Source: Bacillota bacterium (GTDB lineage: Bacteria; Bacillota_I; Bacilli_A; Erysipelotrichales; Erysipelotrichaceae). Taken from it: a stretch of 64,000 nt of DNA. A program made the translations under genes and the position numbers. Positions 14,933 to 23,503 of the stretch are shown here, piece after piece; within the stretch, counting starts at the first letter, position 1, and each line of letters starts with the position of its first letter. The stretch spans positions 1 through 64,000 of the forward strand of contig JAEWFZ010000024.1 in NCBI GenBank assembly GCA_023388535.1, in the 5' to 3' direction. The notes beneath the pieces were generated by a model. The model was not told where the DNA came from. It saw only the letters and a program-made list of their open reading frames with translations, and searched no databases.

Positions 14933-17334
14933 CGCGATAACGCATTTTCTATGAGTGTAGTGATGATTTCTCCATAGGAAATACCTACCTGATCCATCAT
15001 CGACGGAAAACGTGAGTGAGAAGTAAAGCCAGGGATAGTATTAATCTCATTGAAATAGATGTGACCATCTTCTCCTAAGAAATAATCCACCCGAGCAAAG
15101 TCTCTGCAACCTAAAAGTTTAAAGACCAGTTTTGCGGATTCTTTAACTTTATTACTTTGAACTTCACTGATTCGAGCTGGACAATGGATTTGAGCATCCT
15201 TGAACGAATACTTCGCATCATAATCGAAAAATTGGGTATGAAGCTCGATTTCATCGCATTCGCCAGTAATGAGTTTTCCTTGATACTCTAAAACCGAACA
15301 ACCAATTTCTACACCATTAATAAACTCTTCAACCACAACTTTGCTATCAAAACGAAGCGCTTCAGCTAGGGACTGATTAAAGCTAGTAAAATCCTCAGCA
15401 ACACTGATTCCGTAACTGGAACCTTCTCTGGCTGGTTTTATTATTTGTTTTACCCCTAAATAATCAACAATATCTTCATAGGTTTGTTCGTCAACAAGCT
15501 GGGTTAGGGTACGATATTTAGCTTTTCGAACGCCTTCTAAATCTAAGAGACGATGGGTTACATCCTTGTCATAACAAAGAATCGAGCTCTCCAAATCACA
15601 ACCCGTATATTTAAAATTAGAAGCTTGTAACAAAGCTGGTAGCACGCCATCTTCTCCATATTTTCCATGCATCATATTAAAGAAGACATCGACACTGAAC
15701 CGAGAATAATCATCAAGATAAATGATCGATTGTTGTACACCAGGGATTAAAGCGATCTCTCTGGCCTCCGGATTTTCTTTCCAAAGGTCATCGCGAATCT
15801 CTTCCGCACTAAACGGTCCGGTCCACCAAGAACCCATTTGATCAACCACTACTAAAACCAATTCATAATTCTCTTTAGGGAAATGCTGCATGACCGAATA
15901 GGTGCTTGATAAGGAAACTAGGTATTCACTACCTTTACCGCCACAGATAACAGCCACTTTTTTACGATTATATAAATATTGGAAATTATCGACAATTGAG
16001 GTAAAGTTCAATGAATTACTCGCCTTAAATAAAATCGTACTCGGTTGATGTAACCATGGATCAACAGCAGCTTGTAATTGTTCTAAAGAATCAAAATGTT
16101 CGTGAACGATATCGTTGCCTTCCGCAAAATGGACGGCTAATTCGCCTAGAGTATACAGTCTATCAATCTCATAGTCCTTTAATAGTTTTCCGATATCCTG
16201 ATGAAGTTTTACTTCATCTTCGCCAAGATCTAGCATATCGCCCAAGACCGCGATCTTCTTGCCTGGGGCGGGATAATGATTTAATAATTTTAAGGATTGA
16301 GCTAGTGCTTGAGGATTGGATTTATAGGAATCATCAAGAATAATAGCTTGTTCCACATTAATAACTTCTAATCTTGAAGAAGTTAGTTCAATATCAGTTA
16401 ATGTCATAATTATCTCCTCTATAGGTATTTGAAATTGTAGGGCTACAAGGATAGCGCCCGTAGCATTCAGCGCTTGGTGTTCGCCTAGTAGATTCAACTC
16501 AATTGGATCTTGGGAAAGTTCTTCACAGTAAAAAACTAAACGATCATAAAACTGAACGACGTTTTCAACGACATAGTCATTAGTCGCTTCAACCCCGTAA
16601 GTAATAACCGTTTGACTTGGATTTTTTTCTTTTAATAGTTCTAACAATCGTAAATTATCACCATTAACGACCAAAGTGCCTTCTGGTTTTAGATGATTTA
16701 TAATCTCAAGCTTAGCCCGCATGACGTTATCAAGACTTCCTACATCGCTGACATGGGCATGACCGATTGAGGTAATCATGGCGATATCGGGTTGTACCAA
16801 GGTTCCTAAGAAGTCAATTTCATTAAGGGCACTCATACCCATTTCGATAATCGCAAAGCGGTCGTTTTCGCTTAAATTTAATAAGGTTAAAGGAACACCA
16901 ATCTCATTGTTTAAATTACCAATGGTTTTAAGCGTTTTAGCTTGAGCGTTAAGAATGGTAAATAAAATATCCTTTGACGAAGTTTTACCATTAGAACCGG
17001 TAATACCGACTACTTTAATGTCCAAAGATTCTCGATAATTTTTAGCAAGAGTCTGTAAAGCTTTGGTGGTATCATCAACCAAGATTAACGGTTTATGACT
17101 TAAATGACTATGGTCATGATCGCGTTGAAAAAGAGCTACTCTTGCTCCTTGCTTAAAGGCGTTTTCTACATAGTCATGGGCGTCAAAATTAGGTCCAACG
17201 ATAGGAATAAAAATTTCTTGATCAAGATGGGTACGGGTGTTGATATAAACGCCGCGTACTTCAGGATCGACCATTACGTTTATTAAAGTACCTTCGCATA
17301 GCGCTGCGAGCTTTTTAAGGCTAACTTGAATCAT
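14929..17334 (-). CDS. murF-ddl: MurF-Ddl fusion: UDP-MurNAc-tripeptide ligase plus D-Ala-D-Ala ligase
   Basis: An 801-residue chain joining two consecutive wall-precursor enzymes. Residues 1-455 are MurF, with P-loop TGSNGKTS at 112-119, GNLNNEIGVP near 139 and EHQALNATGA near 285. Residues 457-801 are an ATP-grasp D-Ala-D-Ala ligase with HGKYGEDG, KPAREGSSYGIS, the omega-loop Tyr in FFDYDAKYS and NTIPGFT. That Tyr favours D-Ala-D-Ala over D-Ala-D-lactate. I start at the ATG at 17334 rather than 63 bases upstream because AGAAGAGG lies before it and a TATAAT at 17356-17361 would start transcription inside the longer frame. There is almost no linker between the domains. No stop or frame change separates them. 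Confidence 0.93.
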   Translation of the reverse strand: MIQVSLKKLAALCEGTLINVMVDPEVRGVYINTRTHLDQEIFIPIVGPNFDAHDYVENAFKQGARVALFQRDHDHSHLSHKPLILVDDTTKALQTLAKNYRESLDIKVVGITGSNGKTSSKDILFTILNAQAKTLKTIGNLNNEIGVPLTLLNLSENDRFAIIEMGMSALNEIDFLGTLVQPDIAMITSIGHAHVSDVGSLDNVMRAKLEIINHLKPEGTLVVNGDNLRLLELLKEKNPSQTVITYGVEATNDYVVENVVQFYDRLVFYCEELSQDPIELNLLGEHQALNATGAILVALQFQIPIEEIIMTLTDIELTSSRLEVINVEQAIILDDSYKSNPQALAQSLKLLNHYPAPGKKIAVLGDMLDLGEDEVKLHQDIGKLLKDYEIDRLYTLGELAVHFAEGNDIVHEHFDSLEQLQAAVDPWLHQPSTILFKASNSLNFTSIVDNFQYLYNRKKVAVICGGKGSEYLVSLSSTYSVMQHFPKENYELVLVVVDQMGSWWTGPFSAEEIRDDLWKENPEAREIALIPGVQQSIIYLDDYSRFSVDVFFNMMHGKYGEDGVLPALLQASNFKYTGCDLESSILCYDKDVTHRLLDLEGVRKAKYRTLTQLVDEQTYEDIVDYLGVKQIIKPAREGSSYGISVAEDFTSFNQSLAEALRFDSKVVVEEFINGVEIGCSVLEYQGKLITGECDEIELHTQFFDYDAKYSFKDAQIHCPARISEVQSNKVKESAKLVFKLLGCRDFARVDYFLGEDGHIYFNEINTIPGFTSHSRFPSMMDQVGISYGEIITTLIENALSR

Positions 17335-17355
17335 TTTAAATACCTCTTCTAGGTT

Positions 17356-17361
17356 ATTATA
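17356..17361 (-). promoter_or_regulatory. -10 element for murF-ddl-alr
   Basis: Read on the minus strand this is TATAAT, 22 bases before the chosen ATG. No good -35 is seen at 17 bases. It fits a transcription start near 17349 and supports the shorter MurF start. Confidence 0.5.
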
Positions 17362-17450
17362 CTCTATTTTCGCTAATAATTTGATAATTATCCGCATCGC
17401 TTCTAAGAGACAAAGACCTCTTAATAAAAAAACTAGATTATGATAAAATT

Positions 17451-19283
17451 ATGACGATGAAAACAAGTTTATTCCAAGATAGCCAAATCTCTGAAATCGT
17501 TCAGAAGTTAAAATCAGAAGAAATCGTAGCTTTACCGACCGATACCGTTTTCGGATTAGCCGCGCTAGCTACCAGCAAACTAGCAGTCGAACGCTTAACA
17601 ACAGTAAAACAACGTCCACAAGAGAAAGCCTTCAGTTATATGGTATCCAGTCTGAGCATGATTGAGGAAGTATGTGAACTAAGCGATTGCGATCGCTTTA
17701 TCATTGAACAATTTCTTCCCGGTCCCTGGACGTTTATTTTTAATAAAAAAGCCAACCAGCGACTGGTCGATAATGGTTTAGAAACTCTGGCTATCCGGAT
17801 TCCGGATTTACCCATCACCTTGGAAATCATAGAACAATTAGGTACAGGGATTTATATGCCTTCAGCCAACACATCGGGACAACCAAGCTTAATCAAAGCT
17901 GCCGATGTATTGGCTACCTTCGATGGCAAAATAGCAGGGGTATTGAATGTCGATGCACAAAACAATATGGCTTCGACCATTATCGACTGTACCGGCAAAC
18001 AACTAAAACTAGTTCGTAAAGGCGCTAGAGATATTTTAGAAATCGTAGAGAAACTAAAGGAGTACAGTATGAACGATTCCCAATTATTTGATTTAATTGA
18101 TTTGGAAAGTCAACGCCAAGTCCACCATATCGAAGCCATTGCCTCGGAAAACTACGTCAGTTCCGAGGTCTTAAAAGCTCAAGGTAGTATTCTCACCAAT
18201 AAATACGCGGAAGGCTATCCCAAAGCTAGATATTATGGGGGCTGTGAAATTATTGATGAGATTGAAGATTTAGCCAGAGAGCGACTCAAGGCCCTCTTCA
18301 ACGCGGAGCATGCGAACGTTCAACCACATTCTGGCTCGCAAGCCAATATGGCGGTTTATCTAGCCATGCTTGAGCCAATGGATGTCGTCTTAGGTATGGA
18401 TCTAGCGGCTGGAGGCCATTTAACTCATGGTCATCCACTGAACTTCTCGGGCATTCTTTATCAATTCGCAAGCTATGGGGTCGATAAAGAAACGGAAATG
18501 ATTGACTACGAAGAAGTTCGTAAAATAGCTCATGAAGTCAAACCAAAAATGATCGTCGCGGGAGCCAGCGCTTATAGTAGAACGATTGATTTTACTAAGT
18601 TTAGAGAAATTGCTGATGAGGTCGGCGCCTATCTGATGGTTGATATGGCACATATCGCCGGTTTGGTAGCGGCTGGTTTGCATCCAAATCCTGTCGAAGT
18701 AGCTGATTTTGTTACTTCAACTACCCATAAGACCTTACGTGGTCCGCGCGGAGGAATTATCCTTTGTAAAGAAAAGTATGCGAAAATCATTGATCGAGCG
18801 GTATTTCCAGGATCACAAGGTGGTCCCTTGATGCATATCATTGCCGCCAAAGCGGTATCCTTCTACGAAGCTTCAAAGCCCGAGTTTATCAGCTACGGTC
18901 AACAAGTGGTTAAAAATGCGAAAGCCTTAGCCGATGAATTATCAAAACTAGGCTATCGAATTATTTCTTCAACTACCGATAATCATCTAATCTTAGTAGA
19001 TGTTTATAGCTCTACCCAGCTAACCGGTAAAGAAGTTGAAGACTTGCTTGGGGAAGTGAATATTACCGTCAATAAAAACGCGATACCATTTGATACCTTA
19101 AAACCAATGGTGACTAGCGGGATTCGCTTAGGTAGTGCGGCCATGACTACGCGTGGTTTTAAAGAAGCGGACTTTCGCTTACTGGCCCAATGGATCGATC
19201 AAGCTATAAAAGGTTCGAAATCAAAAGAAACGATAAGAGAAGAAATTGTTACCCATTTAGAACAGTTTCCAATACCAAACTAA
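17451..19283 (+). CDS. sua5-glyA: Sua5/YrdC-GlyA fusion: tRNA threonylcarbamoyl-AMP synthase plus serine hydroxymethyltransferase
   Basis: One frame of 610 codons. Residues 1-206 are a YrdC/TsaC domain that makes threonylcarbamoyl-AMP for tRNA t6A ([37 protein letters not shown]), without the extra SUA5 domain. Residues 207-610 are a full-length GlyA ([27 protein letters not shown] lysine in [12 protein letters not shown]). No stop lies between them. At the junction AAAGGAG (18056-18062) stands 6 bases before an in-frame ATG (18069), so a separate 404-residue GlyA could also be made. Upstream of the first ATG a TATGAT lies only 6 bases away, with no clear Shine-Dalgarno site. upp follows after 14 bases. 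Confidence 0.92.
   Translation: MTMKTSLFQDSQISEIVQKLKSEEIVALPTDTVFGLAALATSKLAVERLTTVKQRPQEKAFSYMVSSLSMIEEVCELSDCDRFIIEQFLPGPWTFIFNKKANQRLVDNGLETLAIRIPDLPITLEIIEQLGTGIYMPSANTSGQPSLIKAADVLATFDGKIAGVLNVDAQNNMASTIIDCTGKQLKLVRKGARDILEIVEKLKEYSMNDSQLFDLIDLESQRQVHHIEAIASENYVSSEVLKAQGSILTNKYAEGYPKARYYGGCEIIDEIEDLARERLKALFNAEHANVQPHSGSQANMAVYLAMLEPMDVVLGMDLAAGGHLTHGHPLNFSGILYQFASYGVDKETEMIDYEEVRKIAHEVKPKMIVAGASAYSRTIDFTKFREIADEVGAYLMVDMAHIAGLVAAGLHPNPVEVADFVTSTTHKTLRGPRGGIILCKEKYAKIIDRAVFPGSQGGPLMHIIAAKAVSFYEASKPEFISYGQQVVKNAKALADELSKLGYRIISSTTDNHLILVDVYSSTQLTGKEVEDLLGEVNITVNKNAIPFDTLKPMVTSGIRLGSAAMTTRGFKEADFRLLAQWIDQAIKGSKSKETIREEIVTHLEQFPIPN
18056..18071 (+). promoter_or_regulatory. Internal ribosome binding site and start codon for GlyA
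   Basis: AAAGGAG, six bases, then ATG, exactly at the domain border of the Sua5-GlyA frame and in frame with both. It looks like the original glyA translation signal kept after the sua5 stop codon was lost. Confidence 0.7.
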
Positions 19284-19297
19284 GGAGGAAAATAACT

Positions 19298-19918
19298 ATG
19301 CTTACCGTACTCAATCATCCACTGATAACCCATAAACTAAGTATTATGCGGGATCTCAACACCACCACCAAAGACTTCCGACAAAATCTAGATGAAATTG
19401 CTGGCTTAATGGCCTATGAAATAACTCGAGATTTGCCGACAAAACCAGTGGATATTCAAACGCCACTAGCGGTTTGTCACACCTCTCAATTATCCAAGGA
19501 AATCGTCTTAGTGCCTATCTTACGTGCCGGCCTTGGTATGGTGGAGGGGATTCGTTCCTTAATTCCAACCTCAAAAGTAGCCCATGTTGGGGTATACCGC
19601 GATGAAGCCACCTTAAGACCGGTTGAATATTTTGCTAAATTCCCACCAAATATCGAAGATGCTATTGTCATGATCTTAGATCCAATGCTTGCTACGGGGG
19701 GCAGTGCTTGTGCGGCGATTGAACTATTAAAAGAGCGCGGGGCGGCACAAATTAAACTTGTCTGCTTGGTAGGTGCCCCGGAAGGCGTTAAGTTAATTGA
19801 AAAAACACACCCCGATGTTTCTATTTATTTAGCGGCTTTGGATTCTAATCTAAATGAGGTAGGCTATATCGTCCCAGGTTTAGGAGATGCCGGAGACCGT
19901 ATTTACGGAACCAAGTAA
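19298..19918 (+). CDS. upp: Uracil phosphoribosyltransferase
   Basis: Converts uracil and PRPP to UMP. 206 residues with the PRPP-binding motif [12 protein letters not shown] and the uracil-binding C-terminal [13 protein letters not shown]. The ATG at 19298 is chosen because AAGGAGG, overlapping the glyA stop, lies 8 bases before it; an in-frame upstream extension has no support. The order glyA-upp-atpI is ancestral in Firmicutes. It completes the salvage path for uracil released by PsuG. Confidence 0.95.
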   Translation: MLTVLNHPLITHKLSIMRDLNTTTKDFRQNLDEIAGLMAYEITRDLPTKPVDIQTPLAVCHTSQLSKEIVLVPILRAGLGMVEGIRSLIPTSKVAHVGVYRDEATLRPVEYFAKFPPNIEDAIVMILDPMLATGGSACAAIELLKERGAAQIKLVCLVGAPEGVKLIEKTHPDVSIYLAALDSNLNEVGYIVPGLGDAGDRIYGTK

Positions 19919-20289
19919 TGACCTATCAAGAGTTGATGGGCAATCTCAAACCTTATTTAATCGGAGTTGTGATTGTGGCTTTAGCATTATTACCGCTTAA
20001 CTATTCCTTTACTCTAGGTTGGTTAATGGGTAATCTGATAAGTGTTGTGAATATAGTTTTAAGAGATATGTTTTATGATCGAGTTTTTAGAATTCGACAT
20101 TTTAATGGTTGGCTCTACTTTCTCTATTTCACAATTCAAGTCAGTTTACTAGCTTTGTCTATCGTTGTAGCTATTATTACAAGATGGATGAATGTTTATA
20201 CATTGTTTATAGGGTTTTTGTTCTACAAATACGCTTTTATATATTTTAAAGGTTTTAAAAAAGTGGATAAGACCACTTTAAACGATTGA
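19918..20289 (+). CDS. atpI: AtpI-like small membrane protein, orphaned from ATP synthase genes
   Basis: 123 residues with four hydrophobic segments (about 13-30, 31-48, 60-86, 92-110). The second holds GWLMGNLISVVNI, similar to the AtpI/YqhL-like family. Its start overlaps the upp stop (TAATG), the position atpI holds in Bacillus (glyA-upp-atpI-atpB). AtpI is an assembly or ion-handling factor for the F-type ATP synthase. None of the structural genes follow; only an atpC relic does. The assignment rests on topology and position as much as on sequence. Confidence 0.65.
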   Translation: MTYQELMGNLKPYLIGVVIVALALLPLNYSFTLGWLMGNLISVVNIVLRDMFYDRVFRIRHFNGWLYFLYFTIQVSLLALSIVVAIITRWMNVYTLFIGFLFYKYAFIYFKGFKKVDKTTLND

Positions 20290-20366
20290 TTTAATTAGAC
20301 AAAGAGGAAGGTTTACAAGTTTCGTTATAGATAGGAGCTGTTTTTTCAATTTGGAGGATGAGGAAA
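20290..20366 (+). other. Start of the ATP-operon scar, possibly a trace of atpD
   Basis: No intact gene. One frame over 20288-20371 reads DLIRQRGRFTSFVIDRS and then NLEDEEND before a stop, faintly like the GRFVS...F...EYDD part of the AtpD C-terminus, which would directly precede atpC. The likeness is weak and could be chance. Confidence 0.2.
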
Positions 20367-20644
20367 ATGATTAGAGTACAGATTTCTATCCTAGTCAGAT
20401 TTTCTGAATGTTATAAATAGCCTAACCGAAACTTAAGAACTATCCATAGTCAGATTGGAGTTTTAAAGAAACATATGATAAGGATAACTAATCTAGAAAT
20501 CGCAATTATGATTCTCAAAGATAACAAAAAAAAAAGTACTTTTTTACAATTAGCGATGGTGTCGCTTCATTGGAAAACAATGACATTCAGATATTAATTT
20601 CTTCATCTGAAAGTCAAAATGAAATAGGCTCCAAACGAAACTAA
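20367..20644 (+). pseudogene. atpC: Decayed ATP synthase epsilon subunit
   Basis: An ATG at 20367 follows GGAGG at 20353-20357 and opens with MIRVQIS. An in-frame TAG stops it at 20418-20420. The same frame then gives SQIGVLKKHMIRITNLEIAI, matching the G-x-IGVLxxHxPxIT stretch of epsilon subunits, and MILKDNKK. A run of ten As at 20526-20535 then shifts the frame, and the next frame gives YFFTISDGVASLENNDIQIL, matching the YxxISGGxxEVxxNxVxIL strand of epsilon, up to TAA at 20642. So a near-complete atpC can be traced through one stop and one frameshift. The C-terminal helical domain is missing. Confidence 0.72.
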
Positions 20645-20668
20645 GTCTAGAAAGAGAATGAGCATAAG

Positions 20669-21064
20669 ATGAGATACGAAAAATCATGTGGATTTGTGCT
20701 GATTAAGGATAATCAAGCCTTATTGTTGAAGCATCGCAGTGGCAATCACTGGGATTTCTGTAAAGGTCATGTCGAAGCCAATGAAAGTGAGCTAGAAACC
20801 GCCTTACGCGAAGTCAAGGAAGAATTAAATGGCCAGGTAGAACCCATAGCCGGTTTTAGAGAAACTATTGAATATTCACCAAAACCTAATACAGAAAAGC
20901 TCGTCGTCTTTTTCCTCGGCTACTTTTCTGGAGAAATTAAAGTCCAAAGTGAAGAAATCATAGAAGCTCAATGGTTTGATTTCGATGAAGTTTACGACCA
21001 ATTGACCTTTATTGAAAATAAGAAAGTTTGGCTAAAAGCTCTTAACCATATACATGCAAAATAG
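20669..21064 (+). CDS. NUDIX hydrolase, Ap4A-type
   Basis: 131 residues. The Nudix box runs from GHVEANE to REVKEELNG (G-x5-E-x7-RE-x2-EE-x-G), near residues 34-56. YEKSCGFVLIKDN at the start and the small size resemble the diadenosine tetraphosphate hydrolase group that also cleans up nucleotide by-products. It is a single gene between the ATP-operon scar and a bidirectional terminator. The substrate is not certain. Confidence 0.85.
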   Translation: MRYEKSCGFVLIKDNQALLLKHRSGNHWDFCKGHVEANESELETALREVKEELNGQVEPIAGFRETIEYSPKPNTEKLVVFFLGYFSGEIKVQSEEIIEAQWFDFDEVYDQLTFIENKKVWLKALNHIHAK

Positions 21065-21086
21065 GACCGAAGCGGTCCTATTTTTT
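21059..21086. terminator. Bidirectional terminator between the NUDIX gene and pepA
   Basis: An 11-bp stem (AAATAGGACCG with CGGTCCTATTT), an AAG loop and a T-run, lying between converging genes. Confidence 0.88.
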
Positions 21087-22437
21087 AAAGATTTTCAATT
21101 AGTTTAACTAAGGTTTTAACATGAACCCCAGTAGCACCTTTGCTACGATAACCAGCGGCTTTACTTAAGAAGGCCGTCCCGGCGATATCTAAATGCACCC
21201 AAGGTAGTTGGTGATGTAAAAACTCACCGACAAATAATCCCGCTGAAATGGTACCACCTAAGCGACCACCACTATTTTTAATATCCGCCACTTCGGATTT
21301 ATTCATGTTTTTAAAAGCGATGTCGTTTGGTAGCTCCCAAATGTATTCATCAACAGCTTTCGAAGCTGAGATAACTTCGTCCATAAAGGCTTTATCATTG
21401 GTTACAGCGCCGCTATAAGTTTCACCTAAAGCAACTAAGCAAGCCCCGGTTAATGTCGCTAAATCGATTACTTTAGTTACCGGATGAACTTTGGTAATGT
21501 AATAAAGCGCATCCGCTAAGGTTAAGCGACCTTCAGCATCGGTATTGTCGACTTCGATACTTTTACCAGCCATCGATTCAATGATATCCCCAGGTTTGTA
21601 AGCATCCCCAGAAATCATATTTTCCGCTGCAGCCACCACGGCGATGACATTGGCTTTAAGTTGTAAGCGAGCGATCGCTTCCATCGTAGCGATAACGGTA
21701 CCAGCCCCGCCCATATCACAGAACATTGTACTCATACCAGTCGATGGTTTTAAAGAATAGCCACCGGAATCATAGGTTAAACCTTTACCGACGAGTCCTA
21801 GAACTTCCTTTGATTCAGGATTATTCATCCATTTCATGACAATTAGTTTAGGTTCTTTAGCGGAACCATGCGCGACCGATAAATAAGCTTTCATCCCTAA
21901 TTCTTTAATCGCCTCTAAGTCATAAACCTCAACATCTACCTTATGAGCCGTTAAACGTTCTTTCGTTAAGTTAGCTAAGGATTCTGGATAAATGGTAATG
22001 GCCGGTTCGTTGACTAAATTGCGGGCTAGATTAACCCCGGAATTGACGATTTCTAGACGATCTAATGCTTCTAAAATAGCTTGATCTTCTGTAATCACAT
22101 TGATTTTTAGTTTTGGTTGATTTTTTTCACTCTTATATTTATCAAAGAAATAGAAAGCTCTCATTAAACCTTCGACAACATCGAGATCTTCAATCGATTT
22201 TGGCTCAAAGCTGAGTTCTTCAATTTCTTTATCCGCAAGCTTTTTTCCTAGCTTGTATCCGGCTTCAATGCGTTGGCCGGCTTGGGCTTCTTTTCCTAAG
22301 CCAAGGTGAATAAAATCATGTTCCAATCCGTAGACTTCGCCTAATTTCCCATAAAAATTGTTTTCGTTTTTCTGATTACTTTCTTCAAAAAGCGATAAAT
22401 TTCTCACTACGGGTTGATTTCTTAATATTTCATACAT
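21085..22437 (-). CDS. pepA: Leucyl aminopeptidase, M17 family
   Basis: Two-metal cytosolic aminopeptidase. 450 residues. The M17 signature NTDAEGRL is present, with the metal-site segment GKGLTYDSGGYSLKP and the C-terminal GTAFLSKAAGYRSKGATG. The N-terminal domain is shorter and more divergent than in E. coli PepA. A GGAGGT site lies 9 bases before the ATG. Confidence 0.93.
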   Translation of the reverse strand: MYEILRNQPVVRNLSLFEESNQKNENNFYGKLGEVYGLEHDFIHLGLGKEAQAGQRIEAGYKLGKKLADKEIEELSFEPKSIEDLDVVEGLMRAFYFFDKYKSEKNQPKLKINVITEDQAILEALDRLEIVNSGVNLARNLVNEPAITIYPESLANLTKERLTAHKVDVEVYDLEAIKELGMKAYLSVAHGSAKEPKLIVMKWMNNPESKEVLGLVGKGLTYDSGGYSLKPSTGMSTMFCDMGGAGTVIATMEAIARLQLKANVIAVVAAAENMISGDAYKPGDIIESMAGKSIEVDNTDAEGRLTLADALYYITKVHPVTKVIDLATLTGACLVALGETYSGAVTNDKAFMDEVISASKAVDEYIWELPNDIAFKNMNKSEVADIKNSGGRLGGTISAGLFVGEFLHHQLPWVHLDIAGTAFLSKAAGYRSKGATGVHVKTLVKLIENL

Positions 22438-22461
22438 ACTGTATTGACCTCCAATACCAAT

Positions 22462-22490
22462 ACTTTACATCTCTAAGCCTAAGTAGTCAA
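22462..22490 (-). promoter_or_regulatory. Promoter of pepA
   Basis: Read on the minus strand: TTGACT (22490-22485), 17 bases, TAAAGT (22467-22462). Confidence 0.6.
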
Positions 22491-22516
22491 AACAAACTCA
22501 TTCAATCTAAGGATTA

Positions 22517-22527
22517 TTTGTTATAAT
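22517..22527 (+). promoter_or_regulatory. Extended -10 promoter of the Gfo/Idh gene
   Basis: TGT directly followed by TATAAT at 22522-22527, 22 bases before the ATG; a TTCAAT at 22501 is only 15 bases away, so the extended -10 probably dominates. Confidence 0.55.
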
Positions 22528-22549
22528 CAATTTAAAGGAGGATCAGATA

Positions 22550-23503
22550 ATGATTCGTGTTGGAATAATAGGAACTAGTATGATTAGCGAACGTTTAATC
22601 GAAGCTTTTTTACAAGTAGACGGTATCGAACCAGCCGCTATTTACTCCAGAAGCCTAGAGAAAGCTAAATCTTTCAATTTACCTAAAGCTTACGATAATT
22701 ATGAAGCCATGTTAGCGGATGAGGACATCGATGTTATCTATGTGGCCTCTCCCAATTCCGTCCATTATGGCCAAGCCAAGCAAGCTTTATTAGCCGATAA
22801 ACATGTACTTTGTGAAAAACCATTGGTCGGGTTTTATAAACAAGGTAAAGAATTGTTTGAGTTGGCTGAACAAAGAGGCCTTTATTTCATGGAAGCCGCA
22901 ACCACACCACATTTACCAAATGTTACCGCGATAAGAAACTTAATTCCTAAACTGGGCGTTGTTAAATCGGTATTTGCTAATTTTGCTCAATACTCTTCCC
23001 GATATGACCAACTCTTGGCTGGGGAAGTGACAAATATCTTTAATCCAGACTTTTATGGCGGTGCCTTGGGTGACTTGAATATTTATAATATCCATTTTAT
23101 TGTGGCGGTATTTGGTGCCCCTAAAAAGACCCATTACTTTGCTAACAGGCATGAAAATGGGGTAGATACTTCCGGAACTTTGGTCATGGAATATGATACT
23201 TTCACCGCCGTAGCGAGTGCGAATAAAGATAGTCATGGAAAATCATGGATTCAAATTCAAGGCGAAAAAGGCTATCTATATACTGACGAAAAAGCCTCAA
23301 TCCTAAAATCATTTTATAGCTCATTAACGGATGAAACCTTATCCTATCAACCACTTTCTGGGTATCAGTATGAAGTGTCAAATTTTGTTGAAATGATTGC
23401 TAATGATAATCGAGCCTTGTACGAAGAATATAAACAACATACCTTGGCGGTGTTGAAAATCTTCAACGACTCGCATGGCTATAAAGAAGAAAAAGCTGAT
23501 TAG
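22550..23503 (+). CDS. Gfo/Idh/MocA-family oxidoreductase
   Basis: 317 residues. The N-terminal Rossmann motif is VGIIGTSMIS at 4-13, followed by the family signature CEKPLVGF near 91, with the catalytic-type lysine. The C-terminal domain has GGALGDLNIYNIHF. An NAD(P)-dependent sugar or inositol dehydrogenase-like enzyme; the substrate is not evident. It starts after a clear AAAGGAGG site and its end overlaps the converging pepF by 4 bases. Confidence 0.85.
   Translation: MIRVGIIGTSMISERLIEAFLQVDGIEPAAIYSRSLEKAKSFNLPKAYDNYEAMLADEDIDVIYVASPNSVHYGQAKQALLADKHVLCEKPLVGFYKQGKELFELAEQRGLYFMEAATTPHLPNVTAIRNLIPKLGVVKSVFANFAQYSSRYDQLLAGEVTNIFNPDFYGGALGDLNIYNIHFIVAVFGAPKKTHYFANRHENGVDTSGTLVMEYDTFTAVASANKDSHGKSWIQIQGEKGYLYTDEKASILKSFYSSLTDETLSYQPLSGYQYEVSNFVEMIANDNRALYEEYKQHTLAVLKIFNDSHGYKEEKAD

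Noticed and set aside
15000..15950. Vancomycin-type D-Ala-D-Lac ligase
   Set aside because: KPAREGSSYG looks Van-like, but the omega loop holds the Tyr of FFDYDAKYS as in D-Ala-D-Ala ligases, and no vanH/vanX gene is near.
17335..17397. Longer N-terminus of MurF-Ddl
   Set aside because: It has no ribosome binding site, is not similar to MurF, and overlaps the predicted -10 element.
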